A DNA stretch of 8,938 nt, taken from the NCBI GenBank assembly GCA_947630865.1, contig CANRJE010000060.1, forward strand, positions 1 through 8,938, in the 5' to 3' direction. The position numbers and the translations under genes were made by a program. Source of the stretch: an uncultured Bacilli bacterium. Its GTDB lineage: Bacteria; Bacillota_I; Bacilli_A; RF39; UBA660. The notes beneath the pieces were generated by a model, which had not been told where the DNA came from, ran no database searches, and worked only from the letters and a program-made list of their open reading frames with translations. Positions 6,793-8,938 of this stretch are shown in pieces. Each line of letters starts with the position of its first letter. Within the stretch, counting starts at the first letter, position 1.

Positions 6793-7188
6793 CTACTCTG
6801 AACTAATTACTAATTCTTTATACCCTGTTTTATTATCTATTTCTCTTTTAAAATTATAAGAAGCTAATTCAAGAATAACAATTTCAGCAGTTGTATCAAT
6901 TAAAGAACCTTCTTCTAAATGACCACCATAAGTTTTTAAAGAAGAGTCTGAAACAGAAATATGAACATGAATGCCATTCAAAGATAAAGTTCCAGTAATT
7001 GATGTTATTTCTAAATTCTTTTTTATTTTTATTATTTTTTTAGCTCCAGCATTTCTTATAACTACTTCTAAAAGGGAACCAACTCCTGATACAATAACCC
7101 CAGCTTTAATATTATTTTCTTTTGTAAATTTTTCTAATTCCTTTTTTAAATCTTGACCTTTCGTTAATCTAAAAGCATATTCTTTCAT
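6793..7188 (-). CDS. PPC (DUF296) domain protein
   Basis: The 131-residue product is a stand-alone PPC/DUF296 domain over its whole length. Diagnostic parts are KGQDLKKELEKF near the N-terminus (10-21), the strand pair LEITSITGTLSLNGIHVHIS (59-78), the SLKTYGGHLEEGSLI loop (83-97), TTAEIVILEL (99-108) and the closing FKREIDNKTGYKEL (113-126). His74, His76 and His90 are the conserved histidines that in prokaryotic members are thought to bind a metal ion. Plants use this domain in AT-hook nuclear proteins; the bacterial single-domain forms are often annotated as DNA-binding, but their role is not settled, and there is no AT-hook here. It lies 34 bases after the GNAT gene and is probably co-transcribed with it. 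GGTGG four bases before the ATG is the ribosome site. Identity of the domain is near certain; function is not. Confidence 0.93.
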   Translation of the reverse strand: MKEYAFRLTKGQDLKKELEKFTKENNIKAGVIVSGVGSLLEVVIRNAGAKKIIKIKKNLEITSITGTLSLNGIHVHISVSDSSLKTYGGHLEEGSLIDTTAEIVILELASYNFKREIDNKTGYKELVISSE

Positions 7189-7222
7189 AAAACCACCATA
7201 TCTATTTTTTTAGATTTTTATA

Positions 7223-7705
7223 TTATAATTTTTTTATATTTGTTCTCATTCTCTCATGATAACCATGTTTACTATAAAAATTAATTGCATTAGTATTATA
7301 CGAAAACACATCTACTAAAACATATTCACAGTTATTATTTTTAAAATATTCTTCCATTTTCTTTATTAATTTTTCTCCAATACCTTGATTTCTAATTTTT
7401 GAAGTAACAATTAATTCTGTTATAATTCCACGTTTAGGACACTTATAATCTAAATAATCATATTTAGAATATGCTGGAATTATCCCCATTATTAAACCTA
7501 AAATCTTACTATCTTCTATTGCTAGATAACATTTACCATTATTGTTTTTAATATTTTCTAAATCAACTAATGCCATCTTTTCATAATATTCTTCATGAAC
7601 TATATCTAAATTATCCTTATCTATTGAAACAATATATTCTTCAAGTTCTAATAATAAATCTCTAACATTATTTAAATATTTAGTTTCATATTCTATTATT
7701 TGCAT
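7223..7705 (-). CDS. GNAT N-acetyltransferase
   Basis: The 160-residue product shows the GNAT fold. The strand ITELIVTSKI is followed by the acetyl-CoA loop RNQGIG (105-110), helix EKLIKKMEEYF, the strand EYVLVDVFSYN and the N-x-x-A-I-x-F-Y-x-K-x-G-Y segment (about 137-149). Its size and arrangement are those of small single-domain acetyltransferases; the substrate cannot be predicted. The start is set by AAGGAG at 7713-7718, seven bases before the ATG at 7705. A longer reading from an ATG at 7768 adds 21 residues with no ribosome site and no GNAT character. It heads a likely two-gene unit with the PPC gene. The stretch between it and the KilA-N remnant (7706-7883) contains no gene that I can support, only a possible promoter. 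Confidence 0.9.
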   Translation of the reverse strand: MQIIEYETKYLNNVRDLLLELEEYIVSIDKDNLDIVHEEYYEKMALVDLENIKNNNGKCYLAIEDSKILGLIMGIIPAYSKYDYLDYKCPKRGIITELIVTSKIRNQGIGEKLIKKMEEYFKNNNCEYVLVDVFSYNTNAINFYSKHGYHERMRTNIKKL

Positions 7706-7712
7706 AAATAAA

Positions 7713-7718
7713 CTCCTT
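7713..7718 (-). promoter_or_regulatory. Ribosome binding site deciding the GNAT start
   Basis: The minus strand reads AAGGAG, then seven bases, then ATG at 7705. This near-ideal site rejects the longer in-frame start at 7768. Confidence 0.8.
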
Positions 7719-7797
7719 ATTTTATAATCATTTTCTATAATAATTTTTATATTTTTTACTAGAACCATATGTTCAGTCCAATCTCATATTATCCTTA

Positions 7798-7806
7798 TTT
7801 ATAGCA
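7798..7806 (-). promoter_or_regulatory. Possible extended -10 promoter for the GNAT / PPC pair
   Basis: The minus strand reads TGCTATAAA, an extended -10 motif. A TTGAAA lies 22 bases upstream, too far for a normal -35 box, so recognition would rest on the extended TG. The leader to the ATG at 7705 would be about 85-90 bases. In such AT-rich DNA a chance match is quite possible. Confidence 0.35.
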
Positions 7807-7883
7807 TTTATAGTATTATTGTTATTTTCAAAAAGAGGAATTTCTTAACATTCGTTTACCAACCTAATTACATAATTTTTTTA

Positions 7884-8702
7884 TTATTCAATCAACTTAT
7901 TCTCATTAACTTGTTTTTGTAACAACTCTAAATCTTTAAGACTTTTGTTATCTTTTAAGGCTTCCATTTGTCTTCTTGCTGAATTATTTAATCTGATAAG
8001 TCTTTCTCTTTGGGAAACTTTTTCTTCAATTAACTCTTCATTTATATTTTGTAAATTATTTAATATTACTAAATGCAGTAGATCTGTATAATCTCTTATA
8101 TTTCCATTTTCTGCAAGTTCTGAATTACTTTCTCTCCATTCTTTTGCAGTCATTCCAAATAACGCAACATTTAATACATCTGCTTCTTCTGCATATACAT
8201 ATTGTTTTTGTTTTTCAGTTAAAGTAGGAACTATGCATTTCTTAATTGCATCTGTATGGACAACATAATTAACTTTTGATAAAAGTCTAGTAGCACTCCA
8301 CTCAACTTTATATTGATAAGCTTCATTTGTTTTTAATCTTTCAAATTCCGTTATTAAATATAATTTAAATTCAGGGCTTAACCAACTTGCAAATTCAAAA
8401 GCTATGTCATGATGGGCAAAAGTGCCTTTACTATATTTTCCACTACTTGGGATAATACCAATAGCATTAAAATTCTTCTTCCATCTATTTGGAGTCATAG
8501 TAAATCTATTATATGGAACTTCAGCAATTTTAATTCTGCGGGATTCCACGGAATTAAAATTTTCATTGTTAATTTCTTCCCATAAACTATAATAATCAAA
8601 AGAATTTTTATTAGACATCCAATTTCTTATTACTCCAGATGGATCTTCGGGATTTGCATATTTTGCTAAATCTGTTAGAAAAATATAATTAATATTCCCA
8701 AC
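7884..8702 (-). pseudogene. KilA-N domain protein, N-terminally broken prophage remnant
   Basis: The reading frame stays open from 8702 to the stop at 7884 and matches phage-type KilA-N proteins. The start of the domain is visible before any good start codon (INYIFLTDLAKYANPEDP, then GVIRNWM). It continues with WEEINNENFNSVE, FTMTPNRW, NAIGII, and the hallmark GTFAHHDIAFEFASWLSPEF with LITEFERLK. The C-terminal part carries the usual HTDAIKK, EEADVLNVALFGMTAKEWR and QRERLIRLNN segments, so the 3' end is complete. KilA-N is a DNA-binding domain found in phage antirepressor-like and regulatory proteins. The first ATG in the open frame (8618) falls inside the domain and has no well-spaced ribosome site (GGAG is 13 bases away). 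Upstream, an in-frame ATG at 8735 is cut off by a TGA at 8703-8705 after ten codons. The product is therefore probably non-functional or truncated, although expression of a 244-residue form from 8618 cannot be excluded. Confidence 0.8.
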
Positions 8703-8718
8703 TCACATTATTCCAATT

Positions 8719-8793
8719 TTATTTTCTTTTACCATTTATCTTGGCAACTTCAAATTGAAATTGATAAATCTTTCCCCTTTTTCTTACATTAAT
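8719..8793 (-). pseudogene. 5' remnant of a phage-type tyrosine integrase
   Basis: A 24-codon stretch reads INVRKRGKIY, QFQFEVAKIN, GKRK and then stops with TAA. It looks like the arm-type DNA-binding N-terminus of tyrosine recombinases of Bacillota prophages and integrative elements, whose pattern is roughly [V/I]RKRGKxWxYxFExAKxxGKRK. Intact integrases are about 350-400 residues, so over 90% is missing. A good ribosome site, GGGAG at 8799-8803, lies five bases before an ATT codon (8791-8793) where the ATG would be expected, which suggests the start codon has also decayed. KilA-N sequence begins within about 25 bases after the break, so a deletion seems to have joined the head of the integrase gene to the KilA-N gene. 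The match rests on a short motif read by eye. Confidence 0.6.
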
Positions 8794-8854
8794 ATCATCT
8801 CCCTTTCTTATTTTGATTAACTTATTTTTTTGTTAAATTTCAAAATTTTTCCAT

Positions 8855-8880
8855 AAAAAACGTCAACAAAAATGTTAACA
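8855..8880 (-). terminator. Intrinsic terminator of the partial upstream gene
   Basis: On the minus strand TGTTAACA, a TTTT loop and TGTTGACG form an 8-bp stem with two G-U pairs, followed by six T residues. It starts five bases after the TAG at 8886, so it should end the message of the partial gene at the right edge. Confidence 0.7.
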
Positions 8881-8885
8881 CTTTT

Positions 8886-8938
8886 CTAAACTGTAACCAA
8901 TTCTTTTTTTAATAATTCAATAACCAAATTAATTGCAT
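8886..8938 (-). CDS. 3' end of an unrecognised gene (runs off the window)
   Basis: The last 16 full codons read AINLVIELLKKELVTV and then TAG. The amphipathic, Lys/Glu/Leu content looks like a real C-terminal helix, and a terminator sits directly after the stop, which supports a true gene end. Too little is present to name a family. It is the nearest chromosomal gene to the integrase remnant and so the likely neighbour of the old insertion site. Confidence 0.5.
   Translation of the reverse strand, partial: AINLVIELLKKELVTV

Noticed and set aside
6971..7156. A 61-codon plus-strand reading frame
   Set aside because: It lies wholly antisense to the PPC domain gene, whose conserved protein is certain, and has no ribosome site.
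7706..7768. N-terminal extension of the GNAT gene from an ATG at 7768
   Set aside because: There is no ribosome site before 7768, while AAGGAG is correctly placed before the ATG at 7705.
7769..7883. Search for a small gene or riboswitch between the GNAT gene and the KilA-N remnant
   Set aside because: Only frames of a few codons and weak hairpins are present. Apart from a possible extended -10 site nothing could be supported.
8703..8705. TGA read as Trp (mycoplasma code) in the KilA-N gene
   Set aside because: The genes seen here use TGG for Trp and no other internal TGA is needed to keep any gene open, so decay of a phage gene is simpler than recoding.

Overview
The window is a very AT-rich stretch in which every supported gene lies on the minus strand, so transcription runs from high to low coordinates. 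The low GC, strong GGAGG-type ribosome sites, tightly packed overlapping genes, TTGxxx/TATAAT-type promoters and short hairpin plus U-tract terminators suggest a low-GC Bacillota (Bacilli, Erysipelotrichia or uncultured gut relatives). Tryptophan is read from TGG throughout and TGA is used as a stop, so the standard bacterial code fits better than the mycoplasma code. Species cannot be decided from the sequence.

In transcription order, the right end (8886-8938) carries the last codons of an unrecognised gene and its intrinsic terminator. Next comes a prophage scar (about 7884-8793). It holds the first ~24 codons of a tyrosine-integrase-like gene with no ATG start, followed directly by a KilA-N protein that lacks a usable N-terminus. 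Two small cytoplasmic genes follow: a GNAT acetyltransferase (7223-7705) and a PPC/DUF296 domain protein (6793-7188).

The centre (1278-6707) is one compact four-gene operon with its own promoter (6733-6761) and terminator (1235-1264). In order it encodes a membrane-anchored HExxH zinc metalloprotease-like protein, an exported HtrA/trypsin-fold protein whose catalytic His and Ser are replaced, a single-span membrane protein with three related extracytoplasmic domains, and a zinc-ribbon / Asn-rich / membrane-span / extracytoplasmic-domain protein. The genes overlap by 1 and 4 nt or are separated by a short gap, and all four products are predicted to face or cross the membrane. They probably form one cell-surface machine. 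I do not recognise this combination as a named system, and it is the best candidate here for something undescribed.

At the left end a separate two-gene unit (64-1189) starts from a strong promoter that overlaps the U-tract of the operon terminator. It encodes a RimJ/RimL-like GNAT acetyltransferase and a small transglutaminase-like cysteine protein, separated by one base. Nothing firm was found in bases 1-63.
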